Of a stretch of DNA of 64,000 nt, positions 24,950 through 35,028 are shown piece after piece (the first letter of the stretch is position 1; each line of letters opens with the position of its first letter). Made by a program: the position numbers and the translations under genes. Source of the stretch: Paenibacillus marchantiae (GTDB taxonomy: Bacteria > Bacillota > Bacilli > Paenibacillales > Paenibacillaceae); NCBI RefSeq assembly GCF_028771845.1, contig NZ_CP118270.1, positions 4,278,001 to 4,342,000 of the forward strand, written 5' to 3'. The notes beneath the pieces were generated by a model. The model had not been told where the DNA came from and searched no databases. It saw only the letters and a program-made list of their open reading frames with translations.

Positions 24950-26313
24950 TTAGATCGTTATATATTCGTGTGGTCCTGACATTTCTGGTCTCCGTCATCG
25001 CCGGCACGGTCATTTCTTTTTTCATGTCCACGATGATATTCGAAGATCAATTGAATGAAAATGCTCAAATTAACATACGTAACTTCGGCCAAGATGTCGT
25101 GCAGATTTACAAGACCCTTCCATTAAGTGAAGCAGAATCGTTTGTTAGTGAAATGAAGCTACTGAATTCATATCATATTCGAATTTACGATGCAACGGGT
25201 CAGTTCCAGTCGTATGGAAAGCTTAACGGACATAAATCGGCCGCCGTGACGAAAGAGCAACTAAAGAAAGTGTTAGATGGAGGCGTAGTCCAGGACAATC
25301 CGAACGGTATTGCTACAGTTCTTTTAGGGTTGCCGGTGAAAACGGAAGTGGGAACGAAAGCAATGTTTTTGGAGACGCTCGCTCCACCTTCTTCCTCGTT
25401 TGTCGTCAAATGGGCTTCGATCTTTGCAACCTGTTCATTGGTTGCAGGAAGTATTATCATTCTGATTGCTTCCATATTCTTGGTTAGACCGATTAAAAAA
25501 CTGACAAAAGCAACGAAGCGGATCGCTGCTGGAGATTTCAACGTCAAGCTGAATATCAAGCAAACCGGAGAACTGGGCACACTGGCGCGCAGCTTCGAAG
25601 AAATGATGCATGATTTGCAGCAGTTGGAACAGATGCGCAGGGAATTTGTAACGAATGTGTCGCACGAGGTTCAATCTCCGCTGACTTCGATATCCGGTTA
25701 TGCTCAAGCACTGAAACAAGTAAACCTCTCAGAGCAAGAACGAAGCCGATATCTTGAGATTATTATCGCCGAGGCGAAGCGGATGTCCAAAATGAGTGAT
25801 AATCTGCTCAAGTTGAGTATGCTTGAATCACAGTCACAGCAACCGCGACTTAGCACACTCAGCCTGGATGAACAGATCAGGCGGGTTATTGTAACTCTCC
25901 AGCCACAATGGTCTGCTCGCAACATTCACTTTGAGCTTGATCTCCAAGGCGTTAAAGTCTTGGCTGATCACGATCAGTTGAACCAGGTATGGACGAATAT
26001 TCTCAGCAACGGTATCAAATTTTCCAAGGATGGCGGCGTAATTCACGTCAGCACCAAGCAGGATATCAAGAACGTGACTATTCGAATCTCCGACACAGGT
26101 ATCGGTATCCCTCTTGAAGACCAGAAGCGTATATTCGAACGATTTTTCAAGTCGGATCGTTCTCACAGTCGCAAGTATGACGGCAGTGGTATGGGGCTTG
26201 CTATTGTTAAACAGATTGTATCGCTTCATCAAGGGGATATTAGAGTAGAAAGTGAACCTGGTCAGGGAACAACCTTTATTGTCACGTTGCCAATCACTCC
26301 ACCCCTAGAATAG
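24946..26313 (+). CDS. Sensor histidine kinase (system 2)
   Basis: 455 residues. Helix 1 (VVLTFLVSVIAGTVISFFMS) is followed by about 130 outside residues, then helix 2 (ASIFATCSLVAGSIIILIAS). A HAMP domain follows (RPIKKLTKATKRIAAGDF), then the H-box TNVSHEVQSPLTSISGYAQA and ATPase boxes (NGIKFSKDGG, DTGIGI, GSGMGLAIVKQI). Unlike the system 1 kinase it has a real extracellular sensor region. The H-box variant QSPL and the cytoplasmic half mark it as a paralogue of that kinase. A very strong terminator follows, then the first TTCATA operator of the hydrolase array. Confidence 0.93.
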   Translation: MIRSLYIRVVLTFLVSVIAGTVISFFMSTMIFEDQLNENAQINIRNFGQDVVQIYKTLPLSEAESFVSEMKLLNSYHIRIYDATGQFQSYGKLNGHKSAAVTKEQLKKVLDGGVVQDNPNGIATVLLGLPVKTEVGTKAMFLETLAPPSSSFVVKWASIFATCSLVAGSIIILIASIFLVRPIKKLTKATKRIAAGDFNVKLNIKQTGELGTLARSFEEMMHDLQQLEQMRREFVTNVSHEVQSPLTSISGYAQALKQVNLSEQERSRYLEIIIAEAKRMSKMSDNLLKLSMLESQSQQPRLSTLSLDEQIRRVIVTLQPQWSARNIHFELDLQGVKVLADHDQLNQVWTNILSNGIKFSKDGGVIHVSTKQDIKNVTIRISDTGIGIPLEDQKRIFERFFKSDRSHSRKYDGSGMGLAIVKQIVSLHQGDIRVESEPGQGTTFIVTLPITPPLE

Positions 26314-26379
26314 TTAGGCTTACAGGGATAAGGGGTGGATATGTAGAATATTCACCCGATTGTCTAAACCATATGTTCA

Positions 26380-26431
26380 GGCCACGTTTCACATGCAAGC
26401 TTCTTTGCATGTGAAACGTGGCCTTTTTTTG
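26380..26431 (+). terminator. Strong Rho-independent terminator after system 2
   Basis: A perfect 19-bp stem (26380-26398 with 26405-26423) and a 6-base loop are followed by seven Ts. Confidence 0.95.
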
Positions 26432-26435
26432 TTAG

Positions 26436-26457
26436 TTCATACTTCGTTCATATTGTC
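26436..26457 (+). promoter_or_regulatory. TTCATA tandem-repeat operator of the hydrolase remnant
   Basis: TTCATACTTCG followed by TTCATATTGTC, then a conserved GTCAT...GGACAT...TTGGTTAGGCTT block that matches the promoters at 26795 and 31694. The operator survives although the gene behind it is broken. Confidence 0.65.
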
Positions 26458-26543
26458 GTCATGATGAGGACATCTTGGTTGGTTAGGCTTGATTTAACGG
26501 CTTGTTACGGCCATTAAACAGATGAGAACAGGAGCAGATGAGT

Positions 26544-26775
26544 GTGACACATGAAACAGAGAAGAAACAGTGGGGCGTTCCCTGTGAATCTCCCTGTTCT
26601 TTTCTTTATTCAAAAGAATCATCCGGCAACAGACAGGTGGATCCCTGAGCACGAGAAGCTAATAAAGGATTCTGTACATGGTGAAGTGGTACTGCTGGAG
26701 GCAAATCATTATTTGTATCGTTCCCATGTCAAAGAAATTGCTGGAAAATTCAGAGCATTTATGACGTCCCAGTAA
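26544..26775 (+). pseudogene. Alpha/beta hydrolase remnant: start and C-terminus fused by deletion
   Basis: The leader matches that of the intact hydrolase at 26906: AGGAG, 9 bases, then GTG ACA CA. After about nine codons the sequence jumps to the C-terminal coding part. From an ATG at 26551 in another frame it encodes LPVLFFIQKNHPATDRWIP, then IKDSVHGEVVLLEANHYLY and a closing KEIAGKFRAFM, matching the ends of both intact paralogues. The nucleophile region is gone, and the retained start is out of frame with the retained tail. About 240 residues are missing. A 74-residue product from the internal ATG would not be active. Confidence 0.8.
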
Positions 26776-26794
26776 ATATTAATTTATTTAGTTG

Positions 26795-26816
26795 TTCATA
26801 TTCAGTTCATATTGAC
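26795..26816 (+). promoter_or_regulatory. TTCATA tandem-repeat operator of alpha/beta hydrolase A
   Basis: TTCATATTCAG followed by TTCATATTGAC. Downstream GTCACGGGGAGTACATTTTC and TTGGTTAAG match the promoter at 31694 nearly base for base. Confidence 0.7.
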
Positions 26817-26905
26817 GTCACGGGGAGTACATTTTCATTGGTTAAGATTACATCAGTAGCACAGAAGAAAGCCGAACAAACAGTTCAAGACAGGAGAAGA
26901 TGAGA

Positions 26906-27886
26906 GTGACACAACCAGAGGAAAAGAAAGCGAAGAATGGCTCGAGGGCCAAAAAGGTAAGAAACAATATACTTAAAGTACTAGGAGCAATCGTAATCGT
27001 CATTGTTCTGTTTCTAGGTATTGTTTATATCACGAATGTGATCAGTACCAATTCAGAGGCGAAAAAGATAGAGACTTACGGCCAGCACGTATCTGTAGAC
27101 GGGAAAAATATGAATGTGTTAATTCAAGGCGAAGGCAAAGAAACGATCGTGCTTCTGCCAGGCTATGGAACAGCTGCGCCAGCGCTTGATTTTAAGCTGC
27201 TCATCGATGAGCTATCTCCATATTACAAAGTTGTGGCGGTTGAACCTTTCGGTTATGGATTAAGTGATGGAACTGAAAAAGAACGAACCGCAGAAAATAT
27301 CGTAACAGAAGTTCATGAAGCTTTACAACAGCTTAACATTAACCAGTATATCCTCATGGGCCACTCCATTGCAGGCATTTACGGCATTGAGTATGTGAAC
27401 AAATATCCAAACGAGGTGACTGCATTTGTCGGAATCGACAGCAGTGTTTCAACACAACCGGGTATGGATGCCAAATTACCTACAAAAATGTTCGGATTCC
27501 TTAAAAAATCAGGTCTCCAAAGATTAGTAGTCAAATTTGGTGGTGACCCTTACGCTGGACTCGCATTTGATGAGCACACCGTAGAGCAGATGAAAATGCT
27601 GTCGAATAAAAACTCGAATAGTTCCACGATGTTAAATGAGATGGACCATATTGCTTCCAATTTTAAAGATGCTCAAGGTTTAACCTTCCCCAAAGACCTT
27701 CCACTTCTTCTCTTTATTCAAGCGAATAATGAAGGTGTAAAAGGTTGGATACCTTTGCATGAAGGTCAGATCAAAGATTCGGTACACGGAAAAGTAATCA
27801 CAATGGATGGCGAACATTATTTACACCATACGTTATTTAAAGAAATAGCTGAGGACTTTAGAGCATTCATGAACGAAGCAAAGTAA
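26906..27886 (+). CDS. Membrane-anchored alpha/beta hydrolase A
   Basis: About 326 residues. One N-terminal membrane helix (ILKVLGAIVIVIVLFLGIVY) puts the catalytic domain outside the cell. The alpha/beta fold shows the oxyanion region VLLPGYGTAAP, the nucleophile Ser in MGHSIAGIYG and the catalytic His in the late GEHYLHHT segment. It hydrolyses an ester or amide of unknown identity. By comparison with neighbouring leaders, GTG 26906 (9 bases after AGGAG) is the likely start, not ATG 26900. It is a close paralogue of the protein at 33984 and stands behind its own TTCATA operator. Confidence 0.88.
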   Translation: MTQPEEKKAKNGSRAKKVRNNILKVLGAIVIVIVLFLGIVYITNVISTNSEAKKIETYGQHVSVDGKNMNVLIQGEGKETIVLLPGYGTAAPALDFKLLIDELSPYYKVVAVEPFGYGLSDGTEKERTAENIVTEVHEALQQLNINQYILMGHSIAGIYGIEYVNKYPNEVTAFVGIDSSVSTQPGMDAKLPTKMFGFLKKSGLQRLVVKFGGDPYAGLAFDEHTVEQMKMLSNKNSNSSTMLNEMDHIASNFKDAQGLTFPKDLPLLLFIQANNEGVKGWIPLHEGQIKDSVHGKVITMDGEHYLHHTLFKEIAEDFRAFMNEAK

Positions 27887-27937
27887 ATATCCTGTATAAG
27901 TCTACTCGAGATTTTACAGATGTGTATAAATGAATAT

Positions 27938-27966
27938 GAAAAAACCGTCCTGTGGGGCGGTTTTTC
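27938..27966 (+). terminator. Rho-independent terminator
   Basis: AAAAACCGTCC pairs with GGGCGGTTTTT around a short loop, after alpha/beta hydrolase A. Confidence 0.85.
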
Positions 27967-28016
27967 CATAGTATATCCAATTCGGCCGATGTCCGTGATG
28001 AAAGAGAGGAATTCAA

Positions 28017-29471
28017 ATGAGATTATTTGAAATACTTTTAGTTTTATCCTGTTTCGCTTTACTCGTAGATCTATTGTTTATTAAAAGAAGTGCCAAGAAA
28101 TTAGGCTTGGGTTTGGGTATAGGAAGTAGCGTTATATTATTAGTTCAATTATTTGTTGAGGGATACAGATGGCAGCTGCTTTTGGTATATATCATGACGG
28201 CGCTATTCATACTCATCGTTTTATTCAGACATTCCGAAAAGATGGTGAATCTAAAAATAGGGAAGTTCTTGAAATATAGTTTATCTTCCCTAATCGTCAT
28301 TCTGCTGGTTGTTTCTACTGCCTTGTCTGTATACCTACCTGTTTTTAATTTGCCGAAGCCGGATGGTCCAGAGAAAGTGGGTACTCAAACATTTCATTTT
28401 ACAGACCAGAATAGAGCTGAAGTCTTAACTGAAGATCAAAGCGACAAGAGGGAGTTAATGGTCCAATTCTGGTATCCTACTGAGAACATGAATAACAACA
28501 AGCGTGACACGCTGTTTCCAAATGATAAAGAAATGTTCAAAACGTATATTCAGAGCTTCTCTGCTTCTTTAAAACTGCCCGAATTTTTGCTCGACTACTT
28601 GAAGTATAGTCAAACCAACTCTTATGAAAATGTAGAAATATTACCTTCCACAAGTCCTTATCCCGTGGTACTGCTATCTCATGGTATGGGAACCAGTAGA
28701 GTTCTACAAGCATCACAGGCCGAGAATCTGGCCAGTCATGGTTTTATCGTGGTCACAATCGATCATACGTACAGCACCTTTGCTACCCTTTTTCCGGATG
28801 GCCGTGTAACGGGCTATACAACAAAAATGACAACCATAGATGACCGCAGTGAAGTTGGGGATATATGGACAAAAGACGTTGAGTTTGTTATCGATCAAAT
28901 CGAAAAGCTAAATTCAGGTGTAATTGAAAGTCAATTTAAAGGGAAGATCGATTTAAATAACATAGGCGCGATGGGACATTCTTTTGGGGGAGCAACGGCG
29001 TTTAATGCAACGTATTTAGATCAACGAATCAAGGCCGGGGTTAATATGGATGGGTCACTGAATGAAGTAGAAGATAGAGATGATATAAACAAGCCGTTTA
29101 TGTTTATCAGATCGGGAAATTTTGAAGACTGGTTAGCCAATTTTGAAAGTGATAGAAATTCGGATGACGAAGTAACTAAGTTTCTTTCAGATGAGCTGCA
29201 CATTATGAAAACGGTTATCAATCAGGGGGGGAATGTGATTTATATAGAAGGAACCCAGCACTTCAATTTCACGGATCTTCAATTCTATTCGGAGCTGATT
29301 AAACTGTCCGGAATTACAGGAGACATCAATGGTAAAAGAGGGTCAAACATCGTAAATCAATATGTACTTGATTTCTTTAATAAGCAATTGAAAGGATCGG
29401 GCGGAACTCTAATTCAGGGGCCGAGCGACTTGTATCCAGAGGTGAAATTTATAGATCCGAAAGAACTCTAA
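28017..29471 (+). CDS. Membrane-anchored PAF-acetylhydrolase-like / dienelactone-hydrolase-like enzyme
   Basis: 484 residues. About 115 N-terminal residues form four membrane helices (for example LLVLSCFALLVDLLFI and LIVILLVVSTALSVYLPVF). The hydrolase domain follows, with YPVVLLSHGMGTSR, the nucleophile Ser in GAMGHSFGGATAF, Asp in GVNMDGSL and His in EGTQHFNFTD. This matches the PAF acetylhydrolase II/PF03403 pattern, which cleaves short or oxidised acyl esters of lipids. No TTCATA repeat precedes it. It starts after a terminator and is followed 23 bases later by the first serine hydrolase, so those two may be co-transcribed. Confidence 0.85.
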   Translation: MRLFEILLVLSCFALLVDLLFIKRSAKKLGLGLGIGSSVILLVQLFVEGYRWQLLLVYIMTALFILIVLFRHSEKMVNLKIGKFLKYSLSSLIVILLVVSTALSVYLPVFNLPKPDGPEKVGTQTFHFTDQNRAEVLTEDQSDKRELMVQFWYPTENMNNNKRDTLFPNDKEMFKTYIQSFSASLKLPEFLLDYLKYSQTNSYENVEILPSTSPYPVVLLSHGMGTSRVLQASQAENLASHGFIVVTIDHTYSTFATLFPDGRVTGYTTKMTTIDDRSEVGDIWTKDVEFVIDQIEKLNSGVIESQFKGKIDLNNIGAMGHSFGGATAFNATYLDQRIKAGVNMDGSLNEVEDRDDINKPFMFIRSGNFEDWLANFESDRNSDDEVTKFLSDELHIMKTVINQGGNVIYIEGTQHFNFTDLQFYSELIKLSGITGDINGKRGSNIVNQYVLDFFNKQLKGSGGTLIQGPSDLYPEVKFIDPKEL

Positions 29472-29494
29472 TTTAAACTCAGGAGATGATGTGA

Positions 29495-31585
29495 ATGGGA
29501 CGACAAACGGGAAAACGAACTTCAATCACCGCCTTAACTCTGGTGTTAATGATGTTAGCTCCAATGTCAGTCATGGCCGCACCAGCTACGAGTAACAACA
29601 GCGATCTGACGTATGAACCAACCAGGAAAATAGTAGCGGAGAAAGCGAAGATCCTTACTGAGACGTACGGTACGACCAGTGTGCAATATGCATTAATCGA
29701 TGCTGGAGAGATTGTGGTGTCCGGTCAAACGGGCAAGAACGATATCAATAACAAGGTGCCTCTTACTTCGAACACGATCTATGGCATTGGTTCAACCAGT
29801 AAAATGGTGCTTACAGCGGCTGTAATGAAGCTGGTTGACGAAGGTAAGATTGATTTGGATAAGCCTGTTGTGGACTATATCCCTGACTTTAAAATGAAAG
29901 ATAAGCGCTACAAACAAATCACACCACGCATGCTGTTGAATCATTCCTCCGGTCTGCTGGGCAGCTCCGGCAGCAATGCCACACTGTACGGGGATAATGA
30001 CACGTATTCACATGACACTTTTCTGGATCAATTGGCGATACAGACTCTAAAAGCCGATCCAGGAGAGTACTCCGTATATTGTAACGATGGTTTTACATTA
30101 GCGGAAATTCTAGTCGAAAGAGTTAGTGGCATGGGCTTTACTGCTCTTATACACAAGTATATTACAGAGCCTCTGGACATGAATCATACCAAAACACCAC
30201 AGGATGTGGTTGGGCCAGCTGAAATGGCGGGAATCTATTCTCCTTTATATGAAGGCCAGCTTCCACAAGAGAATTATAATATCATCGCTACTGGAGGTAT
30301 TTATTCTACCGCTGAAGATCTTGTGAAATTTTCACAAATCTTCACGGGAGAGGTCGAAGGTATTCTTTCCAGTAAGTCGGTAGAAGCCATGGCGCAAGAA
30401 GAATACAAAAGAGGCATGTGGCCAGAGGACAGCGATTCATCTATTTCGTACGGGTTAGGTTGGGATAGTGTGAACTTGTACCCATTCAGTGAATACGGCA
30501 TCAAGGCCGTTACGAAAGGTGGAGATACCATATCGTATCACTCATCATTAATCGTACTGCCGGAATACAATTTAGCTGCAGCCGTTACCTCATCAGGTGG
30601 GACAAGTGCAAAAGATCAGTTTATTGCGAGTGAATTATTACTCAGCGCACTTGAGGACAAGGGTATTATTACAGAACGGAAGCCAGAAAAATCATTTGGG
30701 GTGCCAGTAAAGGCAGATATACCTAAAGAAATATCCACGTATGCAGGTATGTATGGCGCCAATAATTCGGTTAAGAAGATCGAAATGAATCATGCTGGAC
30801 AAATGACTGTATCCACACTCGCAGCTCCGAGTGATTCGGCTCAAAAATACACATATACAGCTGATGGTACTTTTGTTAACGATAAAGGCACAGAAAAGTT
30901 GAAATTCGTTACGGAGAAGAATGGAAGTACTTATCTGTGGTCTCGATCTTATATTTCCTTGCCAGGACTTGGGCAGTTGGCTTTCTCAGAATATACAGCG
31001 GAGAAGCTGGAAGCTAATGAATTATCCCAGGATGTTACCGCCTCGTGGGAAAAGCGTGAAGGTAAAAGATATTACGTGGTGAATCAGAAATATACATCAA
31101 CGGTTTATCTCCATTCGTCACCAATCATTCCTATTCATTCGAATAAAGAGACACCAGGGTATATGTCTAATAATAAGATTATTGGAGCAAACGAAGCAGT
31201 CACTGAGCTGCAAATCCCTGGCATGGCTGGACGTGATACAAAGGAAATTTATTTCTCCAAAAAGAACGGAGTGGAGTACATTACAGCTGTAGGTAGCGTA
31301 TTCGCCAGTGAGGAAATTGTACAACCACTCTATTCCGGTAAACACTCCGCTACAACCATTCAAGCAGATGGATATGCAAAATGGTTTTCGGTACCCGCAT
31401 CTGTGAAAGGAAAAGTTATGACGGTTAAGATGCCTGCAAATGGAGCCTTTGCCGTATATGACCAGACGGGTATTTGTATTAATCACACCGAGGTCAGCGG
31501 TAAGAATGAGGTTGTCTTACCCAAAAACGGCCGTATTGTATTTGCAGGTGAGGTCGGTTCCACATTTGAAATTTCATTGAAATAG
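29495..31585 (+). CDS. Secreted serine hydrolase, beta-lactamase family, paralogue 1
   Basis: 696 residues. A signal peptide ([19 protein letters not shown]) is followed by a class-C beta-lactamase/peptidase S12-type domain. SxxK is Ser100-Thr-Ser-Lys103. The Tyr motif is Tyr195-Cys-Asn197, where paralogues 2 and 3 have Tyr-Ser-Asn. The third motif is KGGDT. About 300 residues of C-terminal beta-rich sequence follow, found in all three paralogues and not recognised by me. Such proteins are D-peptidases, esterases or penicillin-binding relatives and are rarely true beta-lactamases. It follows the PAF-AH-like gene closely, and no TTCATA operator precedes it. Confidence 0.87.
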   Translation: MGRQTGKRTSITALTLVLMMLAPMSVMAAPATSNNSDLTYEPTRKIVAEKAKILTETYGTTSVQYALIDAGEIVVSGQTGKNDINNKVPLTSNTIYGIGSTSKMVLTAAVMKLVDEGKIDLDKPVVDYIPDFKMKDKRYKQITPRMLLNHSSGLLGSSGSNATLYGDNDTYSHDTFLDQLAIQTLKADPGEYSVYCNDGFTLAEILVERVSGMGFTALIHKYITEPLDMNHTKTPQDVVGPAEMAGIYSPLYEGQLPQENYNIIATGGIYSTAEDLVKFSQIFTGEVEGILSSKSVEAMAQEEYKRGMWPEDSDSSISYGLGWDSVNLYPFSEYGIKAVTKGGDTISYHSSLIVLPEYNLAAAVTSSGGTSAKDQFIASELLLSALEDKGIITERKPEKSFGVPVKADIPKEISTYAGMYGANNSVKKIEMNHAGQMTVSTLAAPSDSAQKYTYTADGTFVNDKGTEKLKFVTEKNGSTYLWSRSYISLPGLGQLAFSEYTAEKLEANELSQDVTASWEKREGKRYYVVNQKYTSTVYLHSSPIIPIHSNKETPGYMSNNKIIGANEAVTELQIPGMAGRDTKEIYFSKKNGVEYITAVGSVFASEEIVQPLYSGKHSATTIQADGYAKWFSVPASVKGKVMTVKMPANGAFAVYDQTGICINHTEVSGKNEVVLPKNGRIVFAGEVGSTFEISLK

Positions 31586-31596
31586 ACAAAGTCTTT

Positions 31597-31632
31597 ATCC
31601 CCTTTAAGTGTCTACTTAAAGGGGATATTTTT
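31597..31632 (+). terminator. Rho-independent terminator
   Basis: ATCCCCTTTAAGT pairs with ACTTAAAGGGGAT around a 4-base loop, followed by a T-rich tail. It lies after serine hydrolase 1. Confidence 0.88.
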
Positions 31633-31693
31633 ATGACGTAAAAAGGAAGGATCAAGGATCGTGAATCATCATGTACTCAAATTATTTTGCCTA

Positions 31694-31715
31694 TTCATAC
31701 TCGGTTCATATAGAC
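31694..31715 (+). promoter_or_regulatory. TTCATA tandem-repeat operator of serine hydrolase 2
   Basis: TTCATACTCGG followed by TTCATATAGAC, then GTCACGAAGAGTACATTTC and TTGGTTAAG as in the promoter at 26795. Confidence 0.7.
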
Positions 31716-31806
31716 GTCACGAAGAGTACATTTCTATTGGTTAAGCTTATTTTAGTACCAAAGCTATGATACTTTAATAAAGAGATACTGACAGGAGAAG
31801 ATGCAA

Positions 31807-33927
31807 ATGATACAACAAGAGAAAATGAAAGTGCTCAAGAGAACAGTCAAAAAACGAACTTCAATTGCAGCTTTAACGCTAGCGTTAACCATGTTAGCCC
31901 CATTATCTGCAATGGCCACACCGGCTGCCATGAACAACAGCAACCTTACGTATGAGGCAACGAAGAAAACCGTGATGGAAAAAGCCAAATTACTGACTGA
32001 GACGTATGGTACGACGAGTCTGCAATATGCGCTCATCGATGATGGAGAGATTGTGGTCTCCGGTCAAACGGGCAAGAACGATATAAACGACAAGGTACCT
32101 CTTACTTCGAACACGATCTATGGCATTGGTTCAACCAGTAAAATGATGCTTACCGCCGCTGTAATGAAGCTGGTTGACGAAGGCAAGATTGATTTGGATG
32201 TGCCTGTTATGAACTATATGCCTGACTTTAAAATGAAAGATAACCGATACAAACAGATCACACCCCGTATGCTGTTGAATCATTCAGCCGGTCTTCTGGG
32301 CACCTCAACCAGCAATGCCACATTGTACGGAGATAATGACACGTATTCACATGATACGTTTTTGAAGCAATTGGCGAATCAAAACCTTAAAGCAGATCCC
32401 GGCGCATACTCAGTCTACAGCAACGATGGCTTTACGTTAGCCGAGATTCTGGTCGAAAGAGTTAGCGGCATCGGTTATACCGCATTTATACACAAGTATT
32501 TCACAGAGCCTTTGGACATGAACCATACCAAGACACCACAGGATGTAGTTAATCCGGCAGAAATGGCGGGAATCTATTCCCCTTTTTATGAGGGACAACT
32601 TCCAAAAGAGAATTATAATATCATCGGTACTGGAGGTCTGTATTCCACCGCTGAAGATTTGGTCAAATTTTCTAGAATCTTCACGGGAGAAGTCAATGGA
32701 ATTCTTTCCAGCAAGTCTGTAGAAGAAATGGGGCAAGAAGAATATAAAAAAGGAATGTGGCCAGAGGATAGCGATACGCTGATGTCTTACGGGTTAGGGT
32801 GGGATAGTGTGAACTTGTTCCCATTCAATGAATACGGCATTAAGGCCATTATGAAAGGAGGAGATACGTTATCTTATCAGTCCTCATTAGTGGTACTCCC
32901 GGAATACAACATGGCTGCAGCCGTTATCTCCTCAGGCGGGTCAAGCTTAACCAATCATTTCATTGCCAATGAATTATTACTCAGCGCACTTGAGGAAAAG
33001 GGCGTTATTAAAGAACGGAAGCCGGAAAAATCATTTGGCGTACCCGTAAAGGCCAATATGCCTAAGGGAATATCCAAGTTTGCAGGTATATATGGTGGCA
33101 ATAATTCAGTTACGAAGATCAACATCAATAAGACTGGACAAATGACTGTATCTTCACTTACAGCTCCGAGTAATCCGGTTCAAGAATACACATATACAGC
33201 AGATGGTACTTTTGTTAACAACGAAGGTACAGATAAGTTGAAATTCGTTGTGGAGAAAAATGGGAAAACCTACTTGTGGTCACGATCTTATATATCTGTT
33301 CCAGGACTCGGACAGCTGGCTTTCTCAGAATATAATGCGGAGAAGCTTGAAGCCAATACATTATCCAAGGAGATTAACGCCGCATGGGCAAAGCGCGATG
33401 GTAAAAAATATTATCTAGTGAATGAGAAATACACATCAATGGTCTATCTGAATGCTTCATCGATCCTGCCTATTCATATGAGTAAAGAGAATCCAGGGTA
33501 TATGTCCAATAATAAAATTATTGGAGCAGACGAAGCAGCCAATCAATTGCAGATTCCGGGTGTTGCCGGACGAGATCCGATGGACATTCATTTCTCCAAA
33601 AAGAACGCAGGAGAGTATCTTACATTTTCAGGTTATGTATTCGCCAGTGAGGGATTGGTAAAACCAATCTATTCCGGTAAACAATCCGCAACAACCATTC
33701 AAGCAGATGGATATGCCAAATGGTTTTCGGTACCCGCTACTGCGAAAGGAAAAGTCATGACAGTGAAGTTGCCTGCAAATGGAGCCTTTGCTATCTATGA
33801 TCAGAACGGAATTTGTATTAATCACACCGTGGTCAGCGGTAAGAATAAAGTTGTCTTACCAGAGAATGGCCGCATTGTATTTGTAGGTGAGGCTGGATCC
33901 AAATTTGAAATTTCAATAAAAAAGTAA
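31807..33927 (+). CDS. Secreted serine hydrolase, beta-lactamase family, paralogue 2
   Basis: 706 residues. The architecture is that of paralogue 1: a signal peptide ([19 protein letters not shown]), the S12/class-C domain with GSTSKM, VYSND and MKGGDT, and a C-terminal beta-rich half ending [16 protein letters not shown]. Long stretches are nearly identical in DNA to paralogue 1 (for example 32101-32150 against 29761-29810), showing recent duplication or gene conversion. ATG 31807 is preferred to ATG 31801 because it is 8 bases from AGGAGA. It has its own TTCATA operator and is followed after 56 bases by hydrolase B, probably on one transcript. Confidence 0.88.
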   Translation: MIQQEKMKVLKRTVKKRTSIAALTLALTMLAPLSAMATPAAMNNSNLTYEATKKTVMEKAKLLTETYGTTSLQYALIDDGEIVVSGQTGKNDINDKVPLTSNTIYGIGSTSKMMLTAAVMKLVDEGKIDLDVPVMNYMPDFKMKDNRYKQITPRMLLNHSAGLLGTSTSNATLYGDNDTYSHDTFLKQLANQNLKADPGAYSVYSNDGFTLAEILVERVSGIGYTAFIHKYFTEPLDMNHTKTPQDVVNPAEMAGIYSPFYEGQLPKENYNIIGTGGLYSTAEDLVKFSRIFTGEVNGILSSKSVEEMGQEEYKKGMWPEDSDTLMSYGLGWDSVNLFPFNEYGIKAIMKGGDTLSYQSSLVVLPEYNMAAAVISSGGSSLTNHFIANELLLSALEEKGVIKERKPEKSFGVPVKANMPKGISKFAGIYGGNNSVTKININKTGQMTVSSLTAPSNPVQEYTYTADGTFVNNEGTDKLKFVVEKNGKTYLWSRSYISVPGLGQLAFSEYNAEKLEANTLSKEINAAWAKRDGKKYYLVNEKYTSMVYLNASSILPIHMSKENPGYMSNNKIIGADEAANQLQIPGVAGRDPMDIHFSKKNAGEYLTFSGYVFASEGLVKPIYSGKQSATTIQADGYAKWFSVPATAKGKVMTVKLPANGAFAIYDQNGICINHTVVSGKNKVVLPENGRIVFVGEAGSKFEISIKK

Positions 33928-33983
33928 ATTAACGGATTTGCAAACGGCTGTACGACAAACAAACTCAACAGGAGAAAACCATC

Positions 33984-34925
33984 ATGATGAAAAAAATATT
34001 AATCATTTTACTCAAAATATTCGGAGCCATAGTTATCGCTTTTGCATTATTTATTGCCACTGTCTATTTTGTAAATGTATTTAGCAACAAGTCGGAGGCA
34101 GGGAAAATAAAACCCTATGGTCAGTCCGTAGCGGTTGACGGGAAAAACATGAATGTGTTGATCCAAGGAAAAGGTGAAGAAACCGTGGTATTGCTTCCGG
34201 GATACGGAACACCTGCCCCAGCCCTCGATTTTAAACCGTTAATTGATGAGCTATCTCCGTTTTACAAAGTCGTCGTCATTGAACCTTTCGGTTATGGATT
34301 AAGTGACATAACTGAAAAAGAGCGTACCACGGAAAATATGGTCAGTGAAATTCATGAAGCTCTACAGCAGCTTAATATTACTCATTACACGCTGATGGGT
34401 CATTCCATTTCAGGAATCTACGGACTAGATTATGTAAACAAATATCCAAACGAAGTAAATGCTTTTGTTGGGATTGATAGCAGCGTTCCAACGCAGGGAG
34501 GCAACGATGATCCATTCCCAACAGATGTGTACAAACTGCTCAAAAAATCAGGGTTCTACCGATTGTTAATGAAACTGGCCCCTGATCAACTGATTGCACC
34601 AGCTGTTGATGATGAAACCAGAGAACAAATTAGAATGCTTTCACTCAAAAATACGTTTAATCCGAACAACTTAAGTGAAGGCGAAAATTTTGGTCCCAAT
34701 TTCAAAGCTGCTGAAGGCTTGACTTTCCCCAAAGATCTGCCTGTCATTTTCTTTTTACAAGCGAATGATACCGAAACGGAAGGATGGATACCTTTGCATG
34801 AAGAGCAAGTTAAAAATTCAGTACATGGTAAAGTGATGACATTCGAAGGCGGGCATTATTTACACCATACCCGATCCAAAGAAATAGCCGAAAACTTCAG
34901 GAAGTTTATGAATGAAGTAAAATAA
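33984..34925 (+). CDS. Membrane-anchored alpha/beta hydrolase B
   Basis: 313 residues. An N-terminal membrane helix (IFGAIVIAFALFIATVYFV) precedes an extracellular alpha/beta hydrolase domain: VVLLPGYGTPAPALDF, nucleophile Ser in MGHSISGIYG, and catalytic His in the GGHYLHHTRSK segment. Substrate unknown. It is a clear paralogue of hydrolase A (26906) and of the remnant at 26544. It lacks its own TTCATA operator and probably reads from the promoter of serine hydrolase 2. AGGAG lies 9 bases before ATG 33984. A terminator shared with the convergent serine hydrolase 3 ends the unit. Confidence 0.88.
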   Translation: MMKKILIILLKIFGAIVIAFALFIATVYFVNVFSNKSEAGKIKPYGQSVAVDGKNMNVLIQGKGEETVVLLPGYGTPAPALDFKPLIDELSPFYKVVVIEPFGYGLSDITEKERTTENMVSEIHEALQQLNITHYTLMGHSISGIYGLDYVNKYPNEVNAFVGIDSSVPTQGGNDDPFPTDVYKLLKKSGFYRLLMKLAPDQLIAPAVDDETREQIRMLSLKNTFNPNNLSEGENFGPNFKAAEGLTFPKDLPVIFFLQANDTETEGWIPLHEEQVKNSVHGKVMTFEGGHYLHHTRSKEIAENFRKFMNEVK

Positions 34926-34975
34926 ACTTAGAACAAACGTAGTATCTTTCAGAATGGATTTCAGAAAGAATGAAA

Positions 34976-35016
34976 CGCCCGTTCCCCAGTAGAACACAGG
35001 GGAACGGGCGTATTTT
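34976..35016. terminator. Bidirectional Rho-independent terminator
   Basis: CGCCCGTTCCCC pairs with GGGGAACGGGCG, followed by TATTTT. It lies between convergent hydrolase B and serine hydrolase 3. Confidence 0.88.
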
Positions 35017-35028
35017 CCATACTCATTA

